Shown here: piece by piece, positions 8,666 through 17,746 of the stretch
How the letters are laid out: the number at the start of each line of letters is the position of its first letter
How positions within the stretch are numbered: position 1 is the first letter of the stretch
From: CAVQAH01 sp963784195
Lineage (GTDB): Bacteria > Acidobacteriota > Vicinamibacteria > Vicinamibacterales > 2-12-FULL-66-21
Direction: 5' to 3'
Assembly (NCBI GenBank): GCA_963784195.1
Contig: CAWARA010000019.1
Coordinates: forward strand, 50,615 to 114,614
Length of the DNA: 64,000 bases
The notes under the pieces: generated by a model
The model's input: the letters and a program-made list of their open reading frames with translations, nothing else
Told to the model about the DNA's origin: nothing
Database searches by the model: none
Program-made: the position numbers and the translations under genes

Positions 8666-9907
8666 ATGCTCTCTCCCCGTGCAACCCGGATTGCCGTGTC
8701 CCCGACCATGAAGGTGGCCGCGGACGCAATGAAACTCAAAGCGGAAGGCGTCGACGTCGTCGATCTGGGGGCCGGCGAGCCCGATTTCCCGACGCCGGAC
8801 CACGTCTCGGCCGCTGCACACGCCGCCATCGACGCCCACTTCACCAAGTACACGACGAACTCGGGCACCGACGAGCTGAAGCGCGCCATCGTCGCGCGCT
8901 ATCGCGAGGACTGTGGCATCGAGTACACGACGGCCGAGACGATCGTCACCGCCGGCGGCAAACAGGCGCTGTTCAACTCGGTGATGGTGCTCTTCGGATC
9001 CGGCGACGAAGTGATCACGCACATGCCCGGCTGGCCGACGCTCGTCGAGCAGATCAAGCTCGCCGATGCGACGCCGGTCATCGTACGCACGCACGCCGAG
9101 GACGGCTTCCGCCTTCGCGCCGACACGATCCTCGGCGCCGTGACCGCCCGCACGCGCGGCATCATCATCAACTCGCCCAGCAACCCGACCGGCGCGCTAA
9201 TCAGCGAGGCGGATCTCGAGCAGGTCGCCAAAGAGGCTGCCCGCCGCGGGATCTGGGTCCTGCTCGATCTCTGCTACGAGAAACTGATCTACGACCCGAC
9301 GCCTCACAACCTGCCCGGTGTCCTGGCCCGGACGATGAAGGATCGCACCGTGCTGTGCGGATCGGCTTCGAAGGCCTACGCGATGACCGGCTGGCGCTGT
9401 GGCTGGGCGCTGGCACCGGCAGCCGTCGTGAGCGCGTGCAACGCGATTCAGAGCCACTCGACGTCGAACGTTTCGTCGATCACCCAGAAGGCAGCGGTCG
9501 CGGCGCTGAACGGGCCGCAGTCGTGCGTGACAGACATGCTGAACGAATACCGCCGCCGGCGCGATCAGCTGACCACGTGGCTCGCCGAGGAACCGCGGCT
9601 GCGGCTCGTCAAACCGGCCGGAGCGTTCTACCTGTTTCCGGACGTGTCGGACTTTCTCTCGCCCGACGGGGTGCGCACGTCATCCGACCTCGCGGCCGGC
9701 TTGCTCAAGGATATGCGCGTGGCGATCACGCCTGGTGAAGCGTTCGACTCGCCAGGCTTCATCCGGATCTCGTACGCCGCGTCGATGGAAGACTTGAAGC
9801 GCGGCGCCGAGCGAATCATCCAATACGTGCGAAGCATGGATCCGACCCCTGTAGGCCCGACCTTTAGGTCGGGCGTGCCGGATATAACCCCAGGCGTGCC
9901 GGAATAA
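8666..9907 (+). CDS. Class I/II PLP-dependent aminotransferase (aspartate type)
   Basis: A fold-type I aminotransferase of 413 residues, using PLP to move amino groups between an amino acid and a 2-oxo acid; aspartate or aromatic amino acids are the likely substrates. Visible are the N-terminal DLGAGEPDFPTP, the SNPTG loop (172-176), the PLP-ring Asp201 and Tyr204 in DLCYEKL, the Schiff-base Lys236 in SASKAYAMTGWRCGW and a C-terminal substrate Arg in FIRISYA. The last 19 or so residues come from a REP palindrome (9855-9874) and a short direct repeat that have extended the frame beyond the normal family end. Confidence 0.9.
   Translation: MLSPRATRIAVSPTMKVAADAMKLKAEGVDVVDLGAGEPDFPTPDHVSAAAHAAIDAHFTKYTTNSGTDELKRAIVARYREDCGIEYTTAETIVTAGGKQALFNSVMVLFGSGDEVITHMPGWPTLVEQIKLADATPVIVRTHAEDGFRLRADTILGAVTARTRGIIINSPSNPTGALISEADLEQVAKEAARRGIWVLLDLCYEKLIYDPTPHNLPGVLARTMKDRTVLCGSASKAYAMTGWRCGWALAPAAVVSACNAIQSHSTSNVSSITQKAAVAALNGPQSCVTDMLNEYRRRRDQLTTWLAEEPRLRLVKPAGAFYLFPDVSDFLSPDGVRTSSDLAAGLLKDMRVAITPGEAFDSPGFIRISYAASMEDLKRGAERIIQYVRSMDPTPVGPTFRSGVPDITPGVPE
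9855..9874. repeat. REP-like palindrome, family 1, inside the 3' end of a gene
   Basis: GCCCGACCTTTAGGTCGGGC, an exact palindrome around TT. It is translated as part of the aminotransferase C terminus. It is followed by two near-identical 20-base units at 9872-9891 and 9893-9911 (GGCGTGCCGGATATAACCCC, then a copy lacking one base). Confidence 0.8.
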
Positions 9908-9915
9908 CCCCGAAT

Positions 9916-11301
9916 GTGATTACACCCGGTTTCCCGCAATCCCTTGCCACCGTCGTCGGAGCGGATCATGTCCGTACCGACGACGAATCCCGGATCGCCT
10001 ACGGGACGGATGCGCTGAAGCGGGGGATGCCGGCCGACGTCGTCGTCTTTCCCGCCAACACCCGCGAAGTCTCCGAGGTTGCCCGTCTTTGTAACGCCGA
10101 ACGGATCCCGATTGTTCCGCGCGGGGCGGGAACGGGCTACACGGGCGGTGCCGTGCCGCTGCACGGCGGCGTCGTGCTCTCGCTCGAGCGCATGAACCGC
10201 ATCCTCGACATCGACGAGGCCAACCTCGTGGCGGTCGTCGAACCGAACGTGATCACAGGCGATCTTCAGAAAGCTGTCGAGCGCGTCGGGCTGTTCTATC
10301 CACCCGATCCTGCGTCGCTGAATCAATCGGTCATCGGTGGAAACGTCGCGGAATGCGCGGGCGGTCCGCGCGCGTTCAAGTACGGCACGACGAAGCAATA
10401 CGTCCTGGGACTGGAAGCGGTGCTGCCAACCGGCGAGGTGATCGAGACGGGCGGCAAAGTCGTCAAGAACGTCGTCGGCTACGACCTGACCCACCTGCTC
10501 GTCGGCTCCGAAGGCACCCTGGCGATCATCACGAAGATCATCCTGCGGCTCATTCCGAAGCCGCCCGTGCAGGCGACGCTCCGCGCGTCGTTCGAGGGAG
10601 TCGACGCCGCCGTCGCGGCCGTGTCGGCCATCATCAAGGCGCGGGTCGTACCGGCCGCCCTCGAGCTGATCGATCGCGAGTCACTCGATGCCGTCGCGCG
10701 CAACCTCAACGTCCGCTCTCTCGCACCCGAAGGCACCGGAGCCATCCTGCTGATCGAGGTGGACGGCGTCCCTTCCGCCGTCGACGAAGAGGCGATGCGG
10801 GTCGAGCGGGCCTGCCGCGAAGCCGGATCGACCGAAGTGCTGCGGGCGCGCGACGAGGCCGAGCGCGCCGAGCTCTGGCGGGTGCGCCGCGAGATCTCCC
10901 TTTCGTTGAAGATGGTCGCGCCGCTCAAGTTCAACCACGATGTCGTCGTTCCCAAGGGCAGGATTCCGGAGCTCTTCGCGCTCGTCCATCGCATTCGTGA
11001 GGAATTCAGGCTGAGGATTCCACTGTTCGGTCATGCCGGAGACGGGAACATTCACGTCAACATCATGGTGGACCCGCAGGACGCGGCAGAGGTCGCGCGC
11101 GCGCACGATGCCGAGCACGTGCTGTTTGCCGGCGTCGTGGCGCTCGAAGGCTCCATAAGCGGCGAGCATGGGATCGGGTTTTCGAAAGCGCCGTTCGTGC
11201 CGCTCGAACTGTCGGCTGACGAGATCGCGCTGATGAAACGCGTGAAGCAGGCGTTCGATCCCAACGGGATTCTCAATCCGGGGAAGATTTTTCCGACGTA
11301 A
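9916..11301 (+). CDS. glcD: FAD-linked oxidase, GlcD-like (glycolate/D-lactate type)
   Basis: A 461-residue flavoprotein of the FAD-binding PCMH family with a C-terminal FAD-oxidase domain, oxidising a 2-hydroxy acid such as glycolate or D-lactate. FAD-binding motifs are IPIVPRGAGTGYTGGAVP, PPDPASLNQSVIGGNVAE and YDLTHLLVGSEGTLAIIT. The C-terminal metal/substrate region includes PLFGHAGDGNIHVNI and EGSISGEHGIGF. The GTG at 9916 gives the normal family length. No glcE/glcF partner genes follow; the stand-alone form suggests a single-subunit 2-hydroxyacid dehydrogenase. Confidence 0.88.
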   Translation: MITPGFPQSLATVVGADHVRTDDESRIAYGTDALKRGMPADVVVFPANTREVSEVARLCNAERIPIVPRGAGTGYTGGAVPLHGGVVLSLERMNRILDIDEANLVAVVEPNVITGDLQKAVERVGLFYPPDPASLNQSVIGGNVAECAGGPRAFKYGTTKQYVLGLEAVLPTGEVIETGGKVVKNVVGYDLTHLLVGSEGTLAIITKIILRLIPKPPVQATLRASFEGVDAAVAAVSAIIKARVVPAALELIDRESLDAVARNLNVRSLAPEGTGAILLIEVDGVPSAVDEEAMRVERACREAGSTEVLRARDEAERAELWRVRREISLSLKMVAPLKFNHDVVVPKGRIPELFALVHRIREEFRLRIPLFGHAGDGNIHVNIMVDPQDAAEVARAHDAEHVLFAGVVALEGSISGEHGIGFSKAPFVPLELSADEIALMKRVKQAFDPNGILNPGKIFPT

Positions 11302-11370
11302 GAATCACATGTCAATCCGCCGAAATCCGCGCCCTGTCAGCATCCGCGGCCGGGGATGGTATCCTGCTGT

Positions 11371-12123
11371 ATGCACCGATCTTTGAGAGCGATTCTCATC
11401 CTTCCGGCATTCGTGTTCCTGGCGTGCAGTCAGCCCGCCGCGCAGTCGCAGCAGCAGGAAGTTGAGGCGCTACGCAAGGAGATCGAGATCCTCAAGCGCG
11501 ACCTCGCTGAAGTCCGTGAATTCCTCAAGGTCGTGACGAAAGGTCAGTTCGGCGCCGCCAGAATCGAGGACAAGACCATCGACCTCACCGGCGCGCCAGT
11601 CAACGGACAGGCATCCGCGAAGCTGACCCTGGTGGAGATTTCCGATTACCACTGCCCGTTCTGCCGGCGCCACTTCCAGCAGACGCAGCCGCAGATCTAC
11701 TCGGAGTTCGTGAACACCGGCAAGGTCCGTCACGTCTTCATCCACTACCCGATCGATCAGCTGCATCCCGACGCGTTCAGGTCGCACGAAGCGGCCAGCT
11801 GCGCGCAGGACCAGGGCAAGTTCTGGGAGCTGCACACCAAGCTCTTCGAGACGCCGGCCAAGACCACCGATCAGATTGTCGCGATCGCGCAAACTGCGGG
11901 ACTCGATTCCACCGCGCTCAAGGCGTGCATGGACAGCGGCAAGTACTCGAAGGCCGTGCGCGAGAGCGTTGCGAACATGCAGGAGCTCGGCGCCGACAGC
12001 ACACCGCTGTTTCTCATCGGCCTGACACCCGCGCCCGGCCAACCGATGAAGATCGTACAGGTCATCAAAGGCGCCTACCCGTTCTCCGAATTCAAAACCC
12101 GTCTCGAGGGAATGCTGAAGTAA
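11371..12123 (+). CDS. DsbA-family thiol-disulfide lipoprotein
   Basis: A thioredoxin-fold protein of 250 residues. The start is ATG 11371, giving a lipoprotein signal peptide with lipobox FLAC (Cys19). A short coiled coil (about 30-55) precedes the catalytic domain, which contains a CPFC active site at residues 95-98, the cis-Pro region DSTPLFLIG and the helical insertion typical of DsbA/DsbG. It is expected to form or repair disulfides in periplasmic proteins while anchored in a membrane. An upstream ATG at 11356 would only lengthen the signal region. Confidence 0.85.
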   Translation: MHRSLRAILILPAFVFLACSQPAAQSQQQEVEALRKEIEILKRDLAEVREFLKVVTKGQFGAARIEDKTIDLTGAPVNGQASAKLTLVEISDYHCPFCRRHFQQTQPQIYSEFVNTGKVRHVFIHYPIDQLHPDAFRSHEAASCAQDQGKFWELHTKLFETPAKTTDQIVAIAQTAGLDSTALKACMDSGKYSKAVRESVANMQELGADSTPLFLIGLTPAPGQPMKIVQVIKGAYPFSEFKTRLEGMLK

Positions 12124-12149
12124 GCCCGACCTGGCGTGCGGGTGTTCCC

Positions 12150-13274
12150 TTACGACACGACCCGCAACCGTCGCGACCCGGGTAGAAACGGCATCGACGC
12201 GATTTGTCCGGCGAATCCCGATCCCCAGCGGCCCGGGATGGACGTTCCGCAATCCGGGCACGATCCATTGGCGGTGAGGCGGTACGACCGAATGAGGTAA
12301 CCGTGGCGCTCGACGAGCAGCGCGCGGCAGGTGGGGCAGCGCGTGTTCTCCCAATCGCCGACGCGGCCGGGAAGGTTGCCGGCGTAGACGAAGCGCAGGC
12401 CATGGCTCCGTCCGATCTCTACGGCGCGCAACAGCATCTCGGGCGTGGTGTTGTCCGGATCGTTCATCCGGTAGTCCTTGTGGAACGCGGTCACGTGCCA
12501 CGGGATGTCGGGGGAGACGCTCGCCACGAAGTCGGTCAGCCGATGCAGTTCGTCTTCGGAATCGTTGAAGCCGGGGATGAGGAGCGTGACGAGCTCGAGC
12601 CACACGCCCATCGCGTGCAGCGTGCGGATGGTGAAGAGAATCGGCTCCAGGCGGCCGCCGAGCTGACGGTAATGACGATCGTCGAAGCTCTTGAGGTCGA
12701 CCTTGTAGAGGTCCACCCACGGGCGGATGTAGTCGAGCACGCGTGGTGTGCCGTTGCCGTTCGAGACGTAGGCCGTCATCAGGCCCCGCGCGCGCGCCTG
12801 CTTGAAGACCGCGACAGCCCACTCGCTGGTGATCAGCGGCTCGTTGTAGGTGCTGACGACGACGCGGGCCCCGAGCCGGACGGCTTCGTCGGCAAGCTGT
12901 GACGGCGTGACGTCGAGCGGCGCGGAGACGGCATCAGGATCGCGAAGGGCTTGAGACGTGACCCAGTTCTGACAGTAGGAACAATGCAGGTCGCATCCGA
13001 GCATGCCGAAGCTGAACGCGAGCGCGCCCGGATGGGCGTGGAAGAACGGTTTCTTTTCGATTGGATCGCACTGGACGCCGCCGACGTACCCGAACGGCAC
13101 CTGAAGCACGCCGCCGCGATTGAACCGGACCTTGCAGACGCCGAGCGCGCCATCCGGGATGGGGCAGGCGTGGCCACACGCATGGCAACGCAAACGGCCG
13201 TTGGATATGGCTTCGACGAGTTCGGGAGCGGCCTCGACCGTTCTCGCCTCGAGCACCTCGGCGAGGGTAGCCAT
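12150..13274 (-). CDS. amrS: AmmeMemoRadiSam system radical SAM enzyme
   Basis: A 374-residue radical SAM protein. The iron-sulfur cluster motif CxxxCxxC is Cys94/98/101 (GCDLHCSYCQNW), followed by VVSTYNEPLITSEW and YKVDLKSFDDRHYRQLGG. An N-terminal Cys motif (CHACGHACPIPDG) and C-terminal pairs (CPTC, CPDC) suggest extra metal sites. This family is named for its usual partners AMMECR1 and Memo, which are not nearby here; its reaction is not well established. The ATG at 13274 starts MATLAEVLEAR; longer starts run into repetitive DNA. Confidence 0.88.
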   Translation of the reverse strand: MATLAEVLEARTVEAAPELVEAISNGRLRCHACGHACPIPDGALGVCKVRFNRGGVLQVPFGYVGGVQCDPIEKKPFFHAHPGALAFSFGMLGCDLHCSYCQNWVTSQALRDPDAVSAPLDVTPSQLADEAVRLGARVVVSTYNEPLITSEWAVAVFKQARARGLMTAYVSNGNGTPRVLDYIRPWVDLYKVDLKSFDDRHYRQLGGRLEPILFTIRTLHAMGVWLELVTLLIPGFNDSEDELHRLTDFVASVSPDIPWHVTAFHKDYRMNDPDNTTPEMLLRAVEIGRSHGLRFVYAGNLPGRVGDWENTRCPTCRALLVERHGYLIRSYRLTANGSCPDCGTSIPGRWGSGFAGQIASMPFLPGSRRLRVVS

Positions 13275-13280
13275 AGATAG

Positions 13281-13500
13281 ATTGTGCCACGTGCGACGTG
13301 CGACGTGCTGCTTGTCACGTGCAACGGGCAACGGGGTAGCTACGGGGTCACGCCCGAGGCGCGAGGCGCCGTACGGCGTGCAGACGCAGGGGAGTGGGAG
13401 TCGTGCTCAACCGCAGGCACGTCGCACGTCAGCACGTCAGCACGTCAGCACGTCGCACGTCCGCGACGTCCGCACGTCCGCGCACGTCGTCCACGTCGCA
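13281..13500. repeat. Inverted array of short tandem repeats (hairpin locus B)
   Basis: Left part (from 13281) repeats GTGCGAC and GTGCTGC units; right part (13418-13500) repeats GCACGTCA and GCACGTCC units, that is, the reverse complement. About 95 bases of non-repetitive DNA lie between them. The whole fills the divergent gap between the radical SAM gene and the CoA-binding gene and can fold into a very long imperfect hairpin. Confidence 0.8.
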
Positions 13501-13512
13501 GTAGAATCCCCC

Positions 13513-13884
13513 ATGGCCAGGACCGTTGCCGTCATCGGCGCGTCGAGCAATCGCAGCAAGTACGGCAACAAGGCCCTGCGGGCCTTCGAGCATCAGGGAT
13601 ATCGCGTAATCCCCATCAACCCGCACGAGCGTGAGGTCGAGGGTCACAAAGCCTATGCATCGGTCCTTGACGTGCCGGACCCGATCGACCTGGCCACCGT
13701 TTACGTGCCGGCCGACGTGGGCCTGAAGGTGGTCGACGAGCTGGCGAAACGGGGAATCGCGGAGGTCTGGCTCAATCCTGGCGCCGACGAACCCGAGGTG
13801 GTCGCGCGCGCGCGGGAGCTTGGGCTGAAGACGATTCAGGCCTGCAGCATCATCGCCATAGGGGAAAGCCCTGGGAGATATTGA
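13513..13884 (+). CDS. CoA-binding domain protein
   Basis: A 123-residue protein made of a single Rossmann-like CoA_binding domain: TVAVIGASSNRSKYGNKALR is the nucleotide loop, then GYRVIPINPHE, DLATVYVPADVG and EVWLNPGADEPEVV. Homologous domains occur in succinyl-CoA synthetase, where they bind CoA; the stand-alone proteins have no firmly known function. The ATG at 13513 sits right after hairpin locus B. Confidence 0.85.
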   Translation: MARTVAVIGASSNRSKYGNKALRAFEHQGYRVIPINPHEREVEGHKAYASVLDVPDPIDLATVYVPADVGLKVVDELAKRGIAEVWLNPGADEPEVVARARELGLKTIQACSIIAIGESPGRY

Positions 13885-14009
13885 ATCGGGGCTCGGGGCT
13901 CGGGGCTCGGGCACGAATCCCGCGTCTGCCTCCCGGACCGAATCCTTGAGCCGCAAACAGGCGCCCGAGCACTCGAACACGAGCACCGAGCACCGAGCCC
14001 GGGCCCGAC
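13885..14009. repeat. Inverted array of short tandem repeats (hairpin locus C)
   Basis: Directly after the CoA-binding gene: left arm with three CGGGGCT units (about 13887-13911), right arm (13965-14009) with CGAGCAC and ACCGAGC units plus GCCCGGGCCCG. This is the same facing-array design as loci A and B but with a different unit. The remaining bases to the rho start at 14188 show no gene; TATACT near 14039 could serve as a -10 for rho. Confidence 0.7.
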
Positions 14010-14187
14010 ACAAGTTGACAGTGCCCCCGGAGACTCCCTATACTGCTACCGCATTTCAACGACTCCTCAAAAGCTATTTTCGGGCGCTCCAGCTTCGCCC
14101 GTTCCTCAAGCAGCCGAACGTCATCGAACAGTCTCGACACCGGTAACGCAACACGCCTAACGCTATCGACAACGCCAGCAGTCTCTC

Positions 14188-15838
14188 ATGCCACAGAACA
14201 CCAAGCGCACCCCAGGGCGCGCTTCCGCCGATCCGGCGGCAGCGCCCGCGAACTCTTCTGCCGAAGCCGTCGCCCAGGCGCCAGAGCGCGAAGCGGCTCC
14301 TCCAGCCGCCGAGGCCCCGGTGAAGCCGGACGCCGCGCCGCGCCAGGACGGCAACCAGCGCCCGGACGGCAACCAGCGCGTCCGAAGGTAACCAGCGGTC
14401 CGAGGGTAACCAGCGGCCCGAAGGCAACCAGCGGCCCGAAGGCAACCAGCGGCCCGAAGGCAACCAGCGGCCGGAGGGTAACCAGCGGCCTGAAGGTGGC
14501 CCGCGGCCCGAAGGAGGGCAGCGGCCTGAGGGAGGGCAACGTCAGGAGGGCGGCCAGCGTCAGGACGGCCGTCGCGGTCAGGGCCTCAACATCACCGAGC
14601 TGAAGGACAAGAGCATTCAACAGCTCACGCAGATCGCGAAGGACCTCAACGTCGCCGGCGCGACCGGCATGCGCAAGCAGGAGCTGATTTTCCAGATCCT
14701 GAAGGCGCAGACCGAGCAGAGCGGTTTCATCTTCTCGGAGGGCGTGCTCGAGGTCCTGCCCGATGGGTTCGGGTTCCTCCGCGCGCCGGACTACAACTAT
14801 CTGCCCGGCCCGGACGACATCTACGTCTCGCCGTCACAGATCCGCAAGTTCGACCTTCAGACGGGCGACACCGTCTCGGGACAGATTCGCCCGCCGAAGG
14901 AAGGGGAGCGTTACTTCGCGCTGATCAAGGTCGAGGCGGTCAACTTCGAGGCGCCCGAGCAGGCACGCGACAAGCTGTTCTTCGAGAACCTGACGCCGCT
15001 CTATCCGCAGGAGCGCTTCACGCTCGAGACGATTCCGGACAACCTCTCCGGCCGCGTCATGGATCTGATGACGCCCATCGGCCGCGGCCAGCGCGGCCTC
15101 ATCGTCGCACCCCCGCGCACCGGCAAGACGATGTTGCTGCAGAGCATTGCGCAGTCGGTGGCCCGGAATCACCCGGAGGTGTTCCTGATCGTGCTGCTGA
15201 TCGACGAGCGGCCGGAAGAAGTCACCGACATGCAGCGGTCGGTGCAGGGCGAGGTCATCTCCTCGACCTTCGACGAGCCGGCCCAGCGTCACGTGCAGGT
15301 CGCCGAGATGGTCATCGAGAAGGCCAAGCGTCTCGTCGAGCACCGCAAGGACGTGCTGATCCTGCTCGATTCGATCACGCGCCTCGCGCGTGCGTATAAC
15401 TCGGTCATCCCGCCGTCGGGCAAGGTGCTCTCAGGCGGTCTCGACTCGAACGCGCTGCAGAAGCCGAAGCGCTTCTTCGGCGCCGCCCGCAACATCGAAG
15501 AGGGTGGCTCGCTGACGATCATCGCCACCGCGCTCATCGACACCGGCTCGCGCATGGACGATGTGATCTTCGAGGAGTTCAAGGGCACGGGCAACATGGA
15601 GATCCATCTCGACCGGAAGCTCACCGACAAGCGCGTCTTCCCGTCGATCGACATGCAGAAGAGCGGCACGCGGAAGGAAGAGCTGCTGCTCGCGCGCGAG
15701 GATCTGAACCGCGTGTGGGTGCTGCGCAAGGTCCTGAACCCGCTGTCGGCGGTCGAGGCGATGGAGCTGCTGCTCGACAAGATGGGGAAGACGAAGTCGA
15801 ACGGCGACTTCCTCGCGTCGATGCAGAAGATGGGGTAG
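14188..15838 (+). CDS. rho: Transcription termination factor Rho, with repeat-rich N terminus and a frameshift
   Basis: Rho is the hexameric RNA helicase that ends transcription at Rho-dependent terminators. After a low-complexity leader, the Rho N-terminal domain starts at NITELKDKSIQQLTQIAKDL. The RNA-binding cold-shock-like domain (GVLEVLPDGFGFLRAP) and the ATPase domain follow, with Walker A APPRTGKTMLLQ, Walker B VLILLDSITRLARA and the Q-loop/R-loop GGLDSNALQKPKRFFGAARN. One extra C at about 14377-14381 breaks the frame within the leader; without it the whole product is about 549 residues. The leader contains about ten GNQRPE-type hexapeptides. Confidence 0.93.
14348..14500 (+). repeat. 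18-bp tandem repeat coding GNQRPE units in rho
   Basis: About eight copies of an 18-base unit (GGCAACCAGCGGCCCGAA) run in frame, after correction of the frameshift, and encode Gly-Asn-Gln-Arg-Pro-Glu. They then degenerate into GGQRPEGGQRQEGG. The encoded region is positively charged and unstructured, as in Rho proteins with inserted RNA-interacting leaders. Confidence 0.85.
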
Positions 15839-15840
15839 TG

Positions 15841-15858
15841 GTCCGGCTGAAGCCGGAC
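15841..15858. repeat. REP-like palindrome, family 2
   Basis: GTCCGGCTGAAGCCGGAC, an 18-bp inverted repeat lying between the convergent ends of rho and the CnaB-like gene. Copies or near copies are at 17704-17721, 29799-29816 (inside hemH), 47493-47510 and 59869-59886. Confidence 0.8.
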
Positions 15859-15859
15859 C

Positions 15860-17599
15860 CTACGGAAGCTTCGTCACGCGCAGATCGAGCGTCAGCCGAT
15901 CGTTCTCCACGAGCGTGATGCGCTGTCCGTGCTTCGCCAGGCGCTCATAGGAGTCACTGTCGAGCGGCCCGCGTATCGTGTCGTCGGCCCCAATCGCCAC
16001 GATCAAATATTCGCCCGGCCGAATCAACTGCGTTTGATAGCTGCCGTCCGGCTTCGGCAGTGCGCCGCCAATGCCAAACGTTGTGGACCGCTTCCACTTC
16101 GCGGGATCTGCCGGCATCACAACAACCCTGGCGTCGAATGACGGTTGTCCCTGTTCATCGGTCACGCGTCCGCTCACACGCGCTCCCCGGTTGGTCAGCA
16201 CGATTTCCAGCGTGTCGGCTGCGCGGCTGCCTGCGAAGTCAGTTGGCGTGTCCGTGATGTCCTGCCCTTTGAATCTGACAGCCTTGACCACCCAGTCACG
16301 CGGCGGGAACAAGTTGATCACCTGCGGTCCGAAGAGACCTGCCAGCTCGAAGGTCAGGTCGCTCTTGACCTCCGCGTTCGGGGGCCCCCCAACGGACATG
16401 TACATGCGGTTGGACGTGTCCGGCATCGCCGAGACCCGCATCGTCGATGGGGGGCGATTCCCGGCCTCGTCTTCGAAGACCACGCGCCCAGACACGGTGG
16501 GCAGTTTACTTGTGGTAACCAGCAGCCCCTCGACGTCTGAACTCTCGACGCGGAAGGGAACATAACCAAACTCTCGTTCCCGTTTGTCGTCCGGATTGAA
16601 TCGCGAGCCAATCTCCGCTCTGATGGCGTACTCGCCCGGCGTCACGCCACGCGCGACAAACTGCCCGCCGCCGCGCATCTCGATGCCCGTTGACGCGCTG
16701 CCACTCTGGTCCATCCTCACGATGTTGATGTTCGCGCGTTCGAGCGGAGCACCGGCGGCGTCCACGCGCCATCCCGGACACGGTGAACGCGCGGCTGCGC
16801 TGAAGGCGGATCTCGATGCCGCCTACGTCGCCCCCCGGACACGGTGACGACCGCCGCATCCGCATCAATGACAGCCGCCGGATGACACGTTTGAATCGCC
16901 CGGTCTTTCAGATCAGGATATGCTGGTCCGCCGAAGTTCCGCGGAATCGCACAGATGTTGTATCGGCCCGGCGCGATCCCATACACCCTGAACAGCCCGC
17001 GGTCGTCGGTCATCGCCGAATACGGGCCTGACATGCCCGCGCGCTGGCCGTTCTCCGGATTTTTTGCGAACACCTCAACGCCGGCCATCGGTTCGCCGAA
17101 TTCATCGACGACTCGACCTTCGACGGCGGCCGTGCGCCAAAGGGCGATGTTGACGTTCTCCCGAACCTCTCCGTCCGCGAGGGTCAGCGGCCTGGGACGC
17201 CGCATTCTCGAGAAATCGGGTGGGCGGTCGTCCCCAAAACCCTGATTCAGGTGCGTTGCGCGGAATTCACCGGGCGGGCCGTGACCGTGTACTCGCCGGC
17301 TGGCAGATTCTTCAGTTCGTACTGACCGTCGGCCGTCGTGATCACTGACAGCGCCCGACCTTGCGTCTGCTGCATCAGAACAGCGGACGTAACCATTACA
17401 ATCGCCCGCGCAATCGGTTGACCGCTCTCCTGATCGGTGACCTTCCCGCGAATGATCCCGGTGCCGGTTCGCGGCGCCGCGTCACGTGCCGCGTCGCGCG
17501 GCATGACGGCGCCTGGCGTGGCGGGGGAGGAGGCGGGGGCGGGGGTACAGGAACTTGAAGCGCCGCGAGCAAGACCAGGGGAAGAACCAAGCTGCCCAT
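15860..17599 (-). CDS. Secreted carboxypeptidase-regulatory-like (CnaB-type) multidomain protein, several frameshifts
   Basis: One gene read in at least four frame segments. ATG 17599 opens a signal peptide (MGSLVLPLVLLAALQVPV) and a run of about nine prolines. The frame changes inside the poly-C tract coding for them (about 17515-17545), and again near 17246, near 16845 and near 16770. The assembled product has repeated beta-sandwich modules of the carboxypeptidase-regulatory type: GKVTDQESGQPIARAIV, GRVVDEFGEPMAGVEV, GRVVFEDEAGNRPP and GRVTDEQGQPSFDARVV, each followed by a GEY/GRY strand. Such proteins are abundant in Acidobacteriota and are probably exposed or periplasmic; function unknown. 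A similar gene lies at 24668-26498. Confidence 0.7.
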
Positions 17600-17703
17600 G
17601 CGAAACCTCGCTGAGCATGATTCTACTTCGGGAGTTCGGTGTTTTTTGCGGTGTGCGGTATGCGCGCACGTAGGGTCAGGCTGGAGGACGGAGAACACGG
17701 AGG

Positions 17704-17721
17704 GTCCGGCTGAAGCCGGAC
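17704..17721. repeat. REP-like palindrome, family 2
   Basis: GTCCGGCTGAAGCCGGAC, identical to the copy at 15841-15858. It lies just downstream of ftsH, next to a GGAGGACGGAGAACACGGAG stretch that resembles the purine-rich arms of the foldback element at 26654-27061. Confidence 0.8.
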
Positions 17722-17746
17722 GCTACGAGCGACGAGTACGGGACGA

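Noticed and set aside
13281..13500. CRISPR-like or coding repeats
   Set aside because: Units of 7-8 bp without spacers and facing arrays; long frames through them are only a consequence of the GC-rich repeat.
14074..14463. Minus-strand repeat protein upstream of rho
   Set aside because: It is the complement of the GNQRPE-coding repeat in the rho leader.
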